The position numbers were made by a program, and so were the translations under genes. The notes under the pieces were generated by a model. The model searched no databases. It had not been told where the DNA came from and saw only the letters and a program-made list of their open reading frames with translations. From contig CAVSZE010000002.1 of assembly GCA_963732375.1 (NCBI GenBank), forward strand, positions 475,867 to 539,866: 64,000 bases of DNA. The letters are read 5' to 3'. How positions within the stretch are numbered: the first letter of the stretch is position 1; each line of letters opens with the position of its first letter. Below, in pieces: positions 39,524-48,822 of the stretch. This stretch comes from RPQJ01 sp963732375. Lineage in GTDB: Bacteria; Pseudomonadota; Gammaproteobacteria; Steroidobacterales; Steroidobacteraceae.

Positions 39524-40978
39524 TCAGAGGCGTATCCGGCGCCAGGCGCCAGAGCGCCATCGCAGGTAGAGCGCGCTGCCGAGCAGTACCACGTAGGTGA
39601 GCATCGCGAGCCAGCCGCCCACGGCACCGAGGCCGAACTGCGGCAGCCCGTCGAACCATCCTTGTCCCGGTGCAAACGACAGCATGTATGCAAGCGGCAC
39701 GAACACGCCCCAGGCGAGGACAAAGAAGATCGCCGCGGGAAACCTGACGTCGCCCGCACCGCGAAGCGCGAACCCGGAGCCGAGGTTGAGGCCGTCGAAG
39801 AGCTGGTAGCCGGCTGCGATCCACAGCAGCACCGAGCCCAGCCGCACGACCTCCGCACCGTGCGGATCCCCCGTGGTGACGAACGCCGGCATCACCCAGG
39901 GCCCGAGCGCGGCGAGCGCGACACCCACGACGCCCATGTAGACGACCGTCATCCGGATCACCGCGTTGCCGAGCTGCCGAGCCCATTCACGGTCGCCGGC
40001 GCCGATCGCCTGGCCCACCAGCGTAGTGCCGGCAAGAGCGAGGCCGACTCCCGGGAGGTAGGAGACCGAGGTCAGCATCACCACCACCTGCGTCGTTGCG
40101 CCATCTGCCGCGCCGAGCCGCACCTGCATGAGCTGGAAAAGCGCCATGCCGAACAGGTCGGCCGCGTACATCGCACCCATCGGGAGTCCCAGCCTGAATT
40201 CGCGGAGCAGGTTCGAGAGATCAGGCCGCCACGTGACGTGCGTCTTGTATGTCCGACGCAGGTCGGGACGCAGGAACATCCACAGCGCAAATGCGACACC
40301 GAAGGCCATGCTTACGTTGGTGGCCCAGGCGGATCCCGCGATGCCCCAGCCCAGTTCAAATATGAACACCTGGTTGAGTGCCGCGTTCACGACGGCGACC
40401 AGCGCCGTCGTCATCACCGTAACGCCCGGTCGTGAGATGCCGTTGAAGAACCCGAGTACAGCCCACAGTGCGACTCCAATCGGAGCGCCGAGCATGCGCG
40501 GCACCCAGAACTCGAGTGCCAGGCGCTTCAGTTCCTCGTCGAGTCCGAACGGCGCCAGCAGCCAGCCGCCGCACCAGGCCAGGCCCACGAATATTGGCGC
40601 GGTCGCGAGTGCGCCCCACAGCGCCACCCAGGTGACGTGCGCTGCCCGCCAGCGCCTTCGGCTGCCTTCCGACTGCGCGACGAAGGTCTGCACCGCGAGC
40701 CCGATCCCGCCCAGCAGCACGATGAAGAAAAACACCAGCCAGTAGATGGACGCCATGGCGGCCATCGCGGTGGTCGAGATGTGGCCGACGAACCAGGTGT
40801 CCGTCAGTCCGATCACGGCCTGCACGCTGCTGTTCAGCATCAGCGGCAGTGCGAGCGCGGCAATGGCGCGATAGTCGACCCGCACTCGCCCGCGAATGTC
40901 TACCCGTCGCGCTGGCAAGGCGAGTTCGCCGGCCGCCCCATGGCCCTTGCGTTCCAGGCGCTGGCCCGTGCCCGACAT
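39524..40978 (-). CDS. MATE-family multidrug efflux transporter
   Basis: A 484-residue membrane transporter with about 12 spans. The ATG at 40978 is preferred; an in-frame TTG at 40984 is only two codons earlier. The N-terminal MATE repeat has IAALALPLMLNSSVQAVIGLTDTWFVGHISTTAMAAMA, with the Gln/Asn and aromatic residues of span 1-2, and the second repeat has FRLGLPMGAMYAADLFGMALFQLMQVRLGA. It probably exports cationic drugs or metabolites with Na+ or H+. It starts 6 bp after the DedA stop codon, so the two form an operon. Confidence 0.9.
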   Translation of the reverse strand: MSGTGQRLERKGHGAAGELALPARRVDIRGRVRVDYRAIAALALPLMLNSSVQAVIGLTDTWFVGHISTTAMAAMASIYWLVFFFIVLLGGIGLAVQTFVAQSEGSRRRWRAAHVTWVALWGALATAPIFVGLAWCGGWLLAPFGLDEELKRLALEFWVPRMLGAPIGVALWAVLGFFNGISRPGVTVMTTALVAVVNAALNQVFIFELGWGIAGSAWATNVSMAFGVAFALWMFLRPDLRRTYKTHVTWRPDLSNLLREFRLGLPMGAMYAADLFGMALFQLMQVRLGAADGATTQVVVMLTSVSYLPGVGLALAGTTLVGQAIGAGDREWARQLGNAVIRMTVVYMGVVGVALAALGPWVMPAFVTTGDPHGAEVVRLGSVLLWIAAGYQLFDGLNLGSGFALRGAGDVRFPAAIFFVLAWGVFVPLAYMLSFAPGQGWFDGLPQFGLGAVGGWLAMLTYVVLLGSALYLRWRSGAWRRIRL

Positions 40979-40984
40979 TGGCAA

Positions 40985-41605
40985 TCAGCGGCGGCGCATG
41001 TGGCGATGCACGAAGTAGTAGTAGAGGCCCCAGAGGAACAGCATCAGGCCGCCGCCCCACAGCGTGATGCGGTGCAGGCTTCCCTCCATCAGCGCCTGGT
41101 CCCTGCCTGCGGTCACGCCGACCCAGACCAGCACGGTGCACCAGAGCGCAGAGCCGGCCATCGTCGCCAGCGAAAACTTCCAGTAGTTCAGGCGCACTAT
41201 GCCTGCCGGGATACCAATCAAGTGGCGGATCACGGGCAGGATCCGCGAGATGAACACCCCCATCGTCCCGAAGTGCGCGGCCCAGGCCTCGGCCTTCTCG
41301 ATCTTGTCCGGTGTGATCATCACATAGCGGCCGTAACGCATCAGCAGCGGCCGGCCGAGCAGTCGCGAGAGCCAGTACATGGCGCTCGCCCCGATCCACG
41401 AGCCCACCGTGCCCGCGATCACGATGCCAGTGAGCGAAAACGTGCCGTGCGCGTGGGCGAGGTAGGCGGCCGGCGGGATGACGAATTCGCTCGGTACCGG
41501 CAGGATAGAGCTTTCCGCCGCCATCAGCAGCGCGATGAGCAGGTACCCGCCCTGTTCGAGGGCGCCGAGGTACCAGTGCAGGATCGAGGCAATGAAGTCG
41601 CGCAT
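40985..41605 (-). CDS. DedA family membrane protein
   Basis: A 206-residue protein with the ATG at 41605 (MRDFIASILHWYLGALEQGGYLLIALLMAAESS). DedA hallmarks are E-S-S-I-L-P-V-P-S-E in the first re-entrant region, GSWIGASAMYWLSRLLGRPLLMRYG, and F-G-T-M-G-V-F-I-S-R-I-L-P-V-I-R-H-L-I-G-I-P-A-G in the second, where R-x-x-P-x-x-R is the conserved signature (read here in segments). Members flip undecaprenyl phosphate or phospholipids and keep envelope potential. It is upstream of the MATE gene on the same strand. Confidence 0.92.
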   Translation of the reverse strand: MRDFIASILHWYLGALEQGGYLLIALLMAAESSILPVPSEFVIPPAAYLAHAHGTFSLTGIVIAGTVGSWIGASAMYWLSRLLGRPLLMRYGRYVMITPDKIEKAEAWAAHFGTMGVFISRILPVIRHLIGIPAGIVRLNYWKFSLATMAGSALWCTVLVWVGVTAGRDQALMEGSLHRITLWGGGLMLFLWGLYYYFVHRHMRRR

Positions 41606-41765
41606 CTGCAGGATATCCGTCGCGAGTGTCGTGGCGCCCAGGTGCAGGCGGCACGGCATTCTGCCAGATCGCCGGGCAGGGGCCGCGGCAGGATCGCGGT
41701 GTCGGACCGGGGCCCCTGATGCGACAATGCCGGTTTCCTCAAGCCCCGACCCTGGATCGCCATCC

Positions 41766-44222
41766 ATGCGACGTCCCCATCGCCTGATCGCCCTCCTGTT
41801 GCTGACCGTGTCGATGCTGGCCGCTTTCGAGGCCGCCGGCGCGCCCGAAGGTGACACGAAGACTTCGGCAGAAGCTGCCGCGCCGGCAGCTCCAGTGGTC
41901 GAGGCAATCGCCCCTGCCGATATCCTGGCGCAGGCTGACACCGACGAGCGCTTCATCGAGGAGAAGCTGGCGCTGGCGCGACAGCCCGATCCAGCGAGCA
42001 AGCTGGTCCCTCAGCTCGAAGCCCTGGCCGCCAGCGTTCTCAAGCTGTCCGATTCCTTCAAGCAGGACGAGTTGAGACTGCTTCCGGCCATCCGGCTGGA
42101 AAGCCTGGAGCGACACTGGATGTTTTACGACACCCAGCTCGCCGGGTGGCGCGGGCAGTTGCAGCGCGTCACTGCCCGCTATTCCGAGGCGGCAGCGGAT
42201 CTCGCCAGCAAGCGAGCCGTCTGGGAGGCGACCCGGAGATCGGCCGGGGACCTGCCGCCGGCCCTGGCCAACCGCGTCGATGCAGTTCTCGCGGAGATCA
42301 CTGTGGCGGAGCAGGCGCTGTCGGGCCCGCTGGACAACCAGTTGAAGCTCGCCCGACGCGGCAATGCCTTGCGGCAGGAGATCGATTCCGGTGCGAAGGC
42401 CGTTGCGTCCGCGATTGACTACATCGACCGCCGCCTTTACATGATCGACTCGCCGCCGCTGTGGGAGGCCTGGGCAGACGGTAAGCCGTCCACGCTCGGG
42501 TTGACCTCGCTACGGCAGGGGCTGCAGATCGAGCGGAGCTTCGGTGCGGAATACTCCACCGCGTACGCTGCAAAACTGCAGGCGCTGAACATCGGCGCGT
42601 GGCTGCTGCTCCCGCTGATCATCTGGATCAGCCGACGCACGCGAAAGCTGGTCTCCGACGACCCGGAGATGAAGTCATCGGTGCAGGCCCTGTTGCGGCC
42701 CATATCGTCGTGGCTGGTCGTGGTGCTGGTCGGCGTGCTTTTCCTGGAGCCGCATGCGCCGATCATTCGGCACCAGGCGGCGCTGCTGCTGGCGCTGGTA
42801 CCGGTGCTGCGTCTTCTGCCGGCAAAGGTGTTCACGGTGCTGGGGCCCTGGCCGTACATCGCCACGGGGCTCTACCTGCTCTCGCAGCTGAGCTTCATCT
42901 TTGTGGCCGTGCCGCTGCTGCACCGGATCTACCTGCTGACGATCGGCCTGCTGACGCTCGGCTCCGTGCTGTGGCTGTTGCTACGGCGAAATGACCGCGG
43001 CCTGAATGCCGCGATGCCGAGGCAGCTCAAGATAGTTCGCGTTTTTGGCTGGCTGGCGGCGGCGGCACTCGCGACGGCGCTGGTCGCCAACCTGATGGGC
43101 AACGTGTCGCTGGCCGAAATGCTGACCGACGCCGTGCTGACCAGCGGCTACCTCGGTCTTGCTCTCTACGCGGGCGCATCGGTGCTGAACGCGATCGTCG
43201 CGCTGCTGCTGGCGCGCCGAAGCCTGACGCGCTTCAACGTCGTGCAGCGGCATGCCGGGCCGCTGCTGCAGGCGGTCGGCCGCCTGGTGAACGTGGCAGC
43301 CCTGGTCTCGTGGGGCGTCATCCTGCTCAACGAGTTCCGGGTCTACCGGCCGATCGCGCAATGGATCAGGTCGGTGCTCACCTACCCTATCGCAATCGGC
43401 CAGATATCGCTGACGCTCGGCAGCGTGCTGCTGTTCCTGGCTTCGCTATGGGTGGCTTTCTGGCTCGCGAAGACCATCCGCGTCGTGCTGCGCGACGACG
43501 TGCTGCCGAAGATGGAGTTGCCGCGCGGCGTCGGCAACAGCGTGTCCACGCTCTCCTACTACAGCGTCCTGATAGCCGGAATCATGGTCGCACTTGCCGC
43601 GGCCGGATTCCGCGTGAGCGAGCTTGCGTTCGTGGTCGGCGCACTGAGCGTCGGCATCGGCTTCGGCCTGCAGGACGTGGTGAAGAACTTCGTCTCCGGC
43701 CTGATCCTGATGTTCGAACGCCCGATCCAGCCCGGCGACGTCATCGAGGTGTCGGGCACCTCGGGCAAGGTTCGCAATATCGGCATGCGGGCGACCACTC
43801 TCGCGACCTTCGACGGTGCGGACGTCGTGGTGCCGAACGGCACGCTGCTCTCGGAGAAGCTGATCAACTGGACGCTGAGCGACACCAATCGCCGGATGGA
43901 CGTGAATGTGGGCGTCGCCTATGGCAGCGATCCACACCGCGTGCTTGCGCTGCTCGAGGAAGTCGCCGGGGCCACGCCGGGCGTGACTGTGGAACCGGCT
44001 CCGGCCATCGTGTTCGTGGGTTTCGGCGCGAGTTCCCTCGACTTTGCCATACGCGCCTGGACCAATAACTTCTCTGACTGGGTGGAGACCAAGAGTGCAC
44101 TCACCTTGCGAATTCACGACGCACTGAAGGAAGCCGGCATCGAGATACCTTTCCCGCAGCACGACCTTCACCTGAGGAGCATTTCACCCGAGGCAAGTGC
44201 GCAACTGAGGCCTCCTGCGTGA
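41766..44222 (+). CDS. Large MscS-family mechanosensitive channel (KefA/MscK-like)
   Basis: An 818-residue channel subunit. The ATG at 41766 opens a signal peptide (LIALLLLTVSMLAAFEAAGA). A long periplasmic coiled part follows to about residue 270, then about ten membrane spans and the MscS core. The pore-lining span and beta domain are FVVGALSVGIGFGLQDVVKNFVSGLILMFERPIQPGDVIEVSGTSGKVRNIGMRATTL (given in parts of the family signature). This long form resembles MscK/YjeP-type channels. It opens under membrane tension and protects from osmotic shock. It is divergent from the DedA/MATE pair and overlaps the next SDR gene (GTGA). Confidence 0.92.
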   Translation: MRRPHRLIALLLLTVSMLAAFEAAGAPEGDTKTSAEAAAPAAPVVEAIAPADILAQADTDERFIEEKLALARQPDPASKLVPQLEALAASVLKLSDSFKQDELRLLPAIRLESLERHWMFYDTQLAGWRGQLQRVTARYSEAAADLASKRAVWEATRRSAGDLPPALANRVDAVLAEITVAEQALSGPLDNQLKLARRGNALRQEIDSGAKAVASAIDYIDRRLYMIDSPPLWEAWADGKPSTLGLTSLRQGLQIERSFGAEYSTAYAAKLQALNIGAWLLLPLIIWISRRTRKLVSDDPEMKSSVQALLRPISSWLVVVLVGVLFLEPHAPIIRHQAALLLALVPVLRLLPAKVFTVLGPWPYIATGLYLLSQLSFIFVAVPLLHRIYLLTIGLLTLGSVLWLLLRRNDRGLNAAMPRQLKIVRVFGWLAAAALATALVANLMGNVSLAEMLTDAVLTSGYLGLALYAGASVLNAIVALLLARRSLTRFNVVQRHAGPLLQAVGRLVNVAALVSWGVILLNEFRVYRPIAQWIRSVLTYPIAIGQISLTLGSVLLFLASLWVAFWLAKTIRVVLRDDVLPKMELPRGVGNSVSTLSYYSVLIAGIMVALAAAGFRVSELAFVVGALSVGIGFGLQDVVKNFVSGLILMFERPIQPGDVIEVSGTSGKVRNIGMRATTLATFDGADVVVPNGTLLSEKLINWTLSDTNRRMDVNVGVAYGSDPHRVLALLEEVAGATPGVTVEPAPAIVFVGFGASSLDFAIRAWTNNFSDWVETKSALTLRIHDALKEAGIEIPFPQHDLHLRSISPEASAQLRPPA

Positions 44223-45043
44223 ATCCGCTGGCCGGCAAGGTCGTGATCATCACCGGCGCGTCGTCCGGAGTGGGCGAAGCATCGGCACGCGCGTTTGCGA
44301 AGCTCGGCGCGAAAGTTGTCCTGGCTGCCCGCTCGGCATCAAAGCTCGAGCAACTCGGCGGTCAACTCAATGGACTTGCAGTTCCGACCGACGTGAGCCG
44401 CGTCGCCGACCTGGCGGCGCTTGTCGATCGCACGGTTGCGGCATACGGCCGTATCGACGTGCTGGTCAACAACGCGGCGGCCAATGCCAGGGGTGAATTC
44501 GACTCGCTGGACCTCGACGCGATCGCCGCCGTGATCGACACGAGCCTCAAGGGGCCGATGCTGCTGACGAGATTCGCGATGCCGTATCTGAGGGAGACCA
44601 AAGGAGTCGTAGTCAACGTCGCGTCCATCGCCGGTCACGTGCCGCTGCCGCACGAGGCGCCCTACAGCGCGTCGAAGTGGGGGCTGCGTGGATTCACGTT
44701 CGCGGTTCGCGAGGAACTTCGTGGGACCGGCGTGTCGCTGTGCGTGGTGTCGCCGGGGCCCATCTCTACGCCATTCGTGCTCGACGATCTCGACCATGTG
44801 CCGGACCTCGTGTTTTCACAGCCGATCCTGACGGCCGGGCAGGTCGCCGAGGCGGTCGTCGCCTGCGCGATCGATCGCAAGCGTGAGCGCGCCATGCCCC
44901 GCTCGACGCTGCTGCTCGCAAAGCTCGCCCGCTCGTTCCCATGGCTGCAGGAAATGCTGCGACCGGGGCTCGAGAGGAAGGGCGCGAAGGTCAAGGCGAG
45001 ATTGCGGGCGGAGGCGGACAGGGCCCGGCACGCCAACCGCTGA
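44219..45043 (+). CDS. Short-chain dehydrogenase/reductase
   Basis: A 274-residue classical SDR starting at GTG 44219, overlapping the channel gene by 4 bp. Motifs: GKVVIITGASSGVGEASARAF (T-G-x-x-x-G-x-G), VLVNNAAANARG (N-N-A-A), VNVASIAGHVPLPHEAPYSASKWGLRGFT (Ser-Tyr-Lys catalytic set) and VSPGPISTPFVLDD. A basic C-terminal extension (RKGAKVKARLRAEADRARHANR) is longer than usual. It reduces or oxidises an alcohol/ketone with NAD(P); the substrate is unknown. Coupling with the mechanosensitive channel gene is by translation only. Confidence 0.9.
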   Translation: MNPLAGKVVIITGASSGVGEASARAFAKLGAKVVLAARSASKLEQLGGQLNGLAVPTDVSRVADLAALVDRTVAAYGRIDVLVNNAAANARGEFDSLDLDAIAAVIDTSLKGPMLLTRFAMPYLRETKGVVVNVASIAGHVPLPHEAPYSASKWGLRGFTFAVREELRGTGVSLCVVSPGPISTPFVLDDLDHVPDLVFSQPILTAGQVAEAVVACAIDRKRERAMPRSTLLLAKLARSFPWLQEMLRPGLERKGAKVKARLRAEADRARHANR

Positions 45044-45060
45044 TACTGGTCGAGGCGGGT

Positions 45061-45399
45061 ATGCTGAGCACGGGCATCGTGCCGGCGCTGTCCACCGCCT
45101 GGCTGCACGAGCTTGTGCACTCAAAGCTGCCGCACAACTACTTCATCTATTTCTTCATCACGGTCTTCGCCGGCTCGGCGCTGGCATTCAACATCGCCGG
45201 ACTCGTTCGACTCGGCATGCTGGCCCTGAGCGGGTCGCTGGAGCCGGGGCACGTCGGGCCCGAGTATCTCGCCATGCTCCCGTTCATGAGCTTCGGGGAG
45301 GCGTTCGCCAACGGGCTCGTGATGGCGATGGCGGTGGTGTACCGGCCGCAGTGGGTGATGAGTTTCGACGATCGGCTGTACCTGGCTCGTCGCGGGTAG
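45061..45399 (+). pseudogene. C-terminal part of a CbiM-like ECF transporter permease
   Basis: A 112-residue membrane protein: STAWLHELVHSKLPHNYFIYFFITVFAGSALAFNIAGLVRLGML, then PEYLAMLPFMSFGEAFANGLVMAMAVVYRPQWVMSFDDRLYLARRG. The ending A-x-x-x-x-V-Y-R-P-x-W-V-x-(S/T)-F-D-D matches the C-terminus of the energy-coupling-factor permease (CbiM-like) family of about 220-240 residues. The N-terminal half with the metal-binding His residues is missing. It lies in the gap between an SDR gene and lon. It could be expressed as a short protein, but a truncated relic is more likely. Confidence 0.55.
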
Positions 45400-45453
45400 C
45401 CTGGCTACCCCGGCCCTCCTGCGCGCGGGCGCTGCCGGCCAGTCGCCGGCAGC
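45394..45453. repeat. Two hairpins between the convergent CbiM-like remnant and lon
   Basis: The first is a near-perfect palindrome GGGTAGCC-T-GGCTACCC (45394-45410) that includes the remnant's stop codon. The second is a 9-bp stem GCTGCCGGC (45431-45439) and GCCGGCAGC (45445-45453) with a 5-nt loop. Without a T run they are not standard terminators but may block run-through or protect the lon mRNA end. Confidence 0.55.
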
Positions 45454-45471
45454 CCTGCTGGCCGCCTGCCG

Positions 45472-47862
45472 TCAGGCCGCCTTGTCCACCGTCGCGCCGC
45501 CAATCGCATTCGCCACGGCATCGTCCACGCGCTCCAGCCACACGAACTCGACGTCCCGCTTGACGCTCTCGGGGATGTCCTCGAGGTCCTTGCGGTTGCG
45601 CGCCGGCAGCAGCACGGTACGTATCCCGGCGCGGTGCGCGGCGACGGTCTTCTCCTTGATGCCGCCGACCGGCAGCACTAGCCCGCGCAGGCTGATCTCG
45701 CCGGTCATCGCGACGTCGTTGCGCACCGTGCGGTTGGTGAGCAGCGAGACCAGCGCCGTGTAGATCGCCACGCCGGCGCTCGGGCCGTCCTTCGGGATCG
45801 CGCCCGCCGGAACGTGCACGTGGATGTCGCTCTTCTCGAACAGCGCCGGGTCGAGCCCCAGCGCCTCGGATTGCGACTTCACCAGGCTGAGCGCGGCCTG
45901 CGCACTCTCCTTCATCACGTCGCCGAGCTGCCCGGTGAGGATCAGCGCGCCCTTGCCCGGCACGCGCGTCGCCTCGATGAACAGGATGTCGCCGCCGACC
46001 GGCGTCCAGGCGAGTCCCGTCGCCACGCCCGGCAGGCTTACGCGCATTGCCACCTCGTTCTCGAAACGCGGAGCACCGAGGATCTCCGCGACGTCGGCCG
46101 CGTCGATCTTTACCGCCGTGGCCTTGCCCTCGGCGACCCTGACGGCGACATTGCGCAACACGGCGCCGATTTCCCGCTCGAGACTGCGGCATCCGGCTTC
46201 CCGTGTGTAGTCACGCGCGATGCGCAACAGCGCCTGGTCCGTGATCGCGGCCTGTCCATCGGCCAGCCCATTGGCCTCGAGCTGGCGGCGCACCAGGTAG
46301 CGGCGCGCGATCTCGACCTTCTCCTCTTCCGTATAGCCGGTGAGCTCGATGATTTCCATGCGGTCGCGTAGCGGCCCGGGGATCGTGTCCAGCTGGTTCG
46401 CCGTTGCAATGAACAGCACCTTGGAGAGATCGAAGGGGACGCCAAGATAGTTGTCGCGGAACGTCGAGTTTTGCTCCGGGTCGAGCACCTCGAGCAGGGC
46501 GGAAGCTGGGTCGCCCTGGATGCCGCGGCCGAGCTTGTCGATCTCGTCGAGCATCAGCACGGGGTTCCGTGTGCCGGCCTTCTTGAGCGCCTGCGCGATA
46601 CTGCCTGGCAGCGCGCCGATATACGTGCGACGGTGGCCACGGATCTCGGCCTCGTCGTGCACGCCGCCCAGGCTGGTGCGCTGGAACTTGAGGCCCAGCG
46701 CCCGCGCGATGCTCTGGCCCAGCGAGGTCTTGCCCACACCCGGCGGGCCCACGAAGCACAGGATGGGGCTGCGGCCCTGGGGATTCAGCTTCCGAACGGC
46801 CAGGTACTCGACGATGCGCCTCTTGATCCGGTCGAGGCCGTAGTGGTCGGCATCGAGGATGCCGCGTGCACGCTGGATGTCGATCGACTCTTCGTCGAGC
46901 TTCGACCACGGCATCGCGATCAGCGTGTCCAGGTAGGTACGCGCCATCGAGTACTCGCCGCTCGCCTCGTTCATGCGCTCGAGGCGCTTCAACTCCTTGC
47001 GTGCGTGTTCCTCGATCTCCTGCGGCATGCCCGCCTTCGTGATGGCCTCGTCCAGCTCGGCCACGTCGCCGCCTTCGCTGTCGCCCAGCTCTTTCTGGAT
47101 CTGGCGCATCTGCTCGCGAAGCAGAATCTCGCGCTGCCGGTCGTCGATCGCATCCTTGGTCTGCTGCTCGATCTGGCGCGACAGCTTCAGCACCTCTACC
47201 CGTCGGTTGAGGTGGTCCGAGACGGCTTCGAGCCGGTCGCGGACGTCCGCGATCTCCAGCAGTGACTGCTTGTCGCGCGGGCCCACGTCCAGGAAGCTCG
47301 CGATCATGTCCGCGAGTGCCGAGGGCGACTCCATGGCCTGCACGGCGTTGGCCAGCTCGGCCGGGGCCTGGGGCAGCAGCGAGATGGCCTCGACTGCCTT
47401 CTGCTTCAGGTACAGGGTCCGTGCCTCCACCTCGGGGTGGTGGGACCCGGTGTCGGGAAGGTACTCGACCCGCGCGACCAGGTACGGGAAGCCCGAGACA
47501 TGGTCGAGTACCCGGAAGCGCCGCTCGCCCTGGCAGACCAGGTGGCGGGTCCCGTCGGGCGTCGTGACAAATCGAACCACGGACGCAACGGTACCGACGC
47601 GGTGCAGGTCGTCGAACCCGGGATCCTCGGTTTCCGGGGCCTTCTGCAGCAGGAACCCGACCTTGGTCTCAGCCCGGACCGCTTCCTCGGCGCCGGCGAC
47701 GGTCTTCTCACGCTTGATGGCCACCGGCAGCATCACGCCCGGGAACAGGACGAGATTGCGCACCGGCAGGATAATCAGCATGTCTTCGGGCAGGCTCGGC
47801 GCGCCAGCGCCCGTGCCCGCAGCCGGTGATGCCGAAGTCTGTTCGCTGTCGTTCGTGTTCAT
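45472..47862 (-). CDS. lon: Lon, ATP-dependent protease
   Basis: A 796-residue Lon protease. The N-terminal substrate-binding domain begins LPVRNLVLFPGVMLPVAI. The AAA+ module has Walker A G-P-P-G-V-G-K-T and Walker B region VLMLDEIDKL. The C-terminal protease has the Ser-Lys dyad: Ser695 in K-D-G-P-S-A-G and Lys738 in G-G-I-K-E-K. Length is close to E. coli Lon (784). It degrades misfolded and regulatory proteins, and known antitoxins are among its targets, which is of interest given the four toxin modules in the window. A heat-shock-like promoter is visible upstream. Confidence 0.96.
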   Translation of the reverse strand: MNTNDSEQTSASPAAGTGAGAPSLPEDMLIILPVRNLVLFPGVMLPVAIKREKTVAGAEEAVRAETKVGFLLQKAPETEDPGFDDLHRVGTVASVVRFVTTPDGTRHLVCQGERRFRVLDHVSGFPYLVARVEYLPDTGSHHPEVEARTLYLKQKAVEAISLLPQAPAELANAVQAMESPSALADMIASFLDVGPRDKQSLLEIADVRDRLEAVSDHLNRRVEVLKLSRQIEQQTKDAIDDRQREILLREQMRQIQKELGDSEGGDVAELDEAITKAGMPQEIEEHARKELKRLERMNEASGEYSMARTYLDTLIAMPWSKLDEESIDIQRARGILDADHYGLDRIKRRIVEYLAVRKLNPQGRSPILCFVGPPGVGKTSLGQSIARALGLKFQRTSLGGVHDEAEIRGHRRTYIGALPGSIAQALKKAGTRNPVLMLDEIDKLGRGIQGDPASALLEVLDPEQNSTFRDNYLGVPFDLSKVLFIATANQLDTIPGPLRDRMEIIELTGYTEEEKVEIARRYLVRRQLEANGLADGQAAITDQALLRIARDYTREAGCRSLEREIGAVLRNVAVRVAEGKATAVKIDAADVAEILGAPRFENEVAMRVSLPGVATGLAWTPVGGDILFIEATRVPGKGALILTGQLGDVMKESAQAALSLVKSQSEALGLDPALFEKSDIHVHVPAGAIPKDGPSAGVAIYTALVSLLTNRTVRNDVAMTGEISLRGLVLPVGGIKEKTVAAHRAGIRTVLLPARNRKDLEDIPESVKRDVEFVWLERVDDAVANAIGGATVDKAA

Positions 47863-47899
47863 CGTGTGCCTCGTCCGGGGTATCCGGCCAATGGACCTG

Positions 47900-47929
47900 A
47901 AGTTGGGGCGCCAGTCGCCGGACTCAATG
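47900..47929 (-). promoter_or_regulatory. Candidate sigma-32 (heat-shock) promoter of lon
   Basis: On the minus strand CATTGAGT (complement of 47922-47929) and CCCCAACTT (complement of 47900-47908) are 13 bp apart. They resemble the RpoH elements CTTGAAA and CCCCATnT with 13-14 bp spacing; the -10 fits better than the -35. Transcription would start about 30 bp before the lon ATG. lon is a classic heat-shock gene, which raises the prior. No mapping data support it. Confidence 0.35.
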
Positions 47930-48095
47930 CCGATGGGTCATGTGCAGCGGCGGCGCCACCCGGTCTCCACCGTGCCATCGCGCAGACTCGCCGCAGCGGT
48001 GCCGCCAGGGGCGTCGATCAATTACATAAATAAATTTGACTAGGTAGCGGATGTCAAAGGTGAATCAGCTGTTTCCATTCAGATAAACTTTCCGG

Positions 48096-48713
48096 ATGAA
48101 GACTGGACCAACAGAGCGCTTCGGCCCGGAGTTCTACCGGCGTCACTACTTCAATCCGCGCACCCGGGTTGTGACCCGGATCGAGATGCAACGCAGGGCC
48201 GAGCACGTCGCGGCCTTCGTGCGCCACGGCGAGCTCCCGGTTCGCTCAATCCTGGACGTGGGCTGCGGGCTCGGGCTGATGCGCAGACAGCTGCTCGAGC
48301 GTTTCCCGCGGGCCCGGTACGTCGGGCTCGAGGCGAGCGGCTATCTCTGCGAGCGCCATGGCTGGGAGCAGGGCTCCGCCGCCACCTTCGACCCTGGCCG
48401 GACCTTTGACCTCGTGATTTGCTACGACGTCCTCCAGTACCTGACCTCACGCGAGGCGGCCGCCGCCATCCGCAATCTCGGTCGGCTCTGCGCCGGGGTC
48501 CTGCATTTCGGCGTCCTGACCAGCAAGGACTGGGAACTGTACTGCGACCAGCAGACCACCGACCGCAACGTCAACCTGAGGCCCGGCGAGTGGTACCGGA
48601 AGCGGCTTGCCCACGACTTCATAAACGCAGGCTCCGGCATGTTCGTTCGGCGAGGCGCGCCGGTGCACCTGTGGGAACTGGACCGGGTCGAGGTGCGGCG
48701 CTCGCGCCGGTAG
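48096..48713 (+). CDS. Class I SAM-dependent methyltransferase
   Basis: A 205-residue methyltransferase. Motif I is ILDVGCGLGLMRRQLLERFP, motif II VGLEASGYLCERHGW, and motif IV DLVICYDVLQYLTSREAAAAI. The start and the first helix are TERFGPEFYRRHYFNPRTRVVTRIEMQRRAEHV. The later WELYCDQQTTDRNVNLRPGEWYRKRLAHDFINAGSGMFVRRG is a specific C-terminal signature of a small proteobacterial group. The target is not known. It is divergent from lon. Confidence 0.88.
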   Translation: MKTGPTERFGPEFYRRHYFNPRTRVVTRIEMQRRAEHVAAFVRHGELPVRSILDVGCGLGLMRRQLLERFPRARYVGLEASGYLCERHGWEQGSAATFDPGRTFDLVICYDVLQYLTSREAAAAIRNLGRLCAGVLHFGVLTSKDWELYCDQQTTDRNVNLRPGEWYRKRLAHDFINAGSGMFVRRGAPVHLWELDRVEVRRSRR

Positions 48714-48822
48714 CCGGGCGGCAACGGCTCGGGCAGTCGCGGTGGCCGTCGCGCAGGACTCCGCACCCTGGGGCCGGGGGCTGTACAATGCGCGCCTCCT
48801 GCATGGTCCCCCGGTAGTCCCG

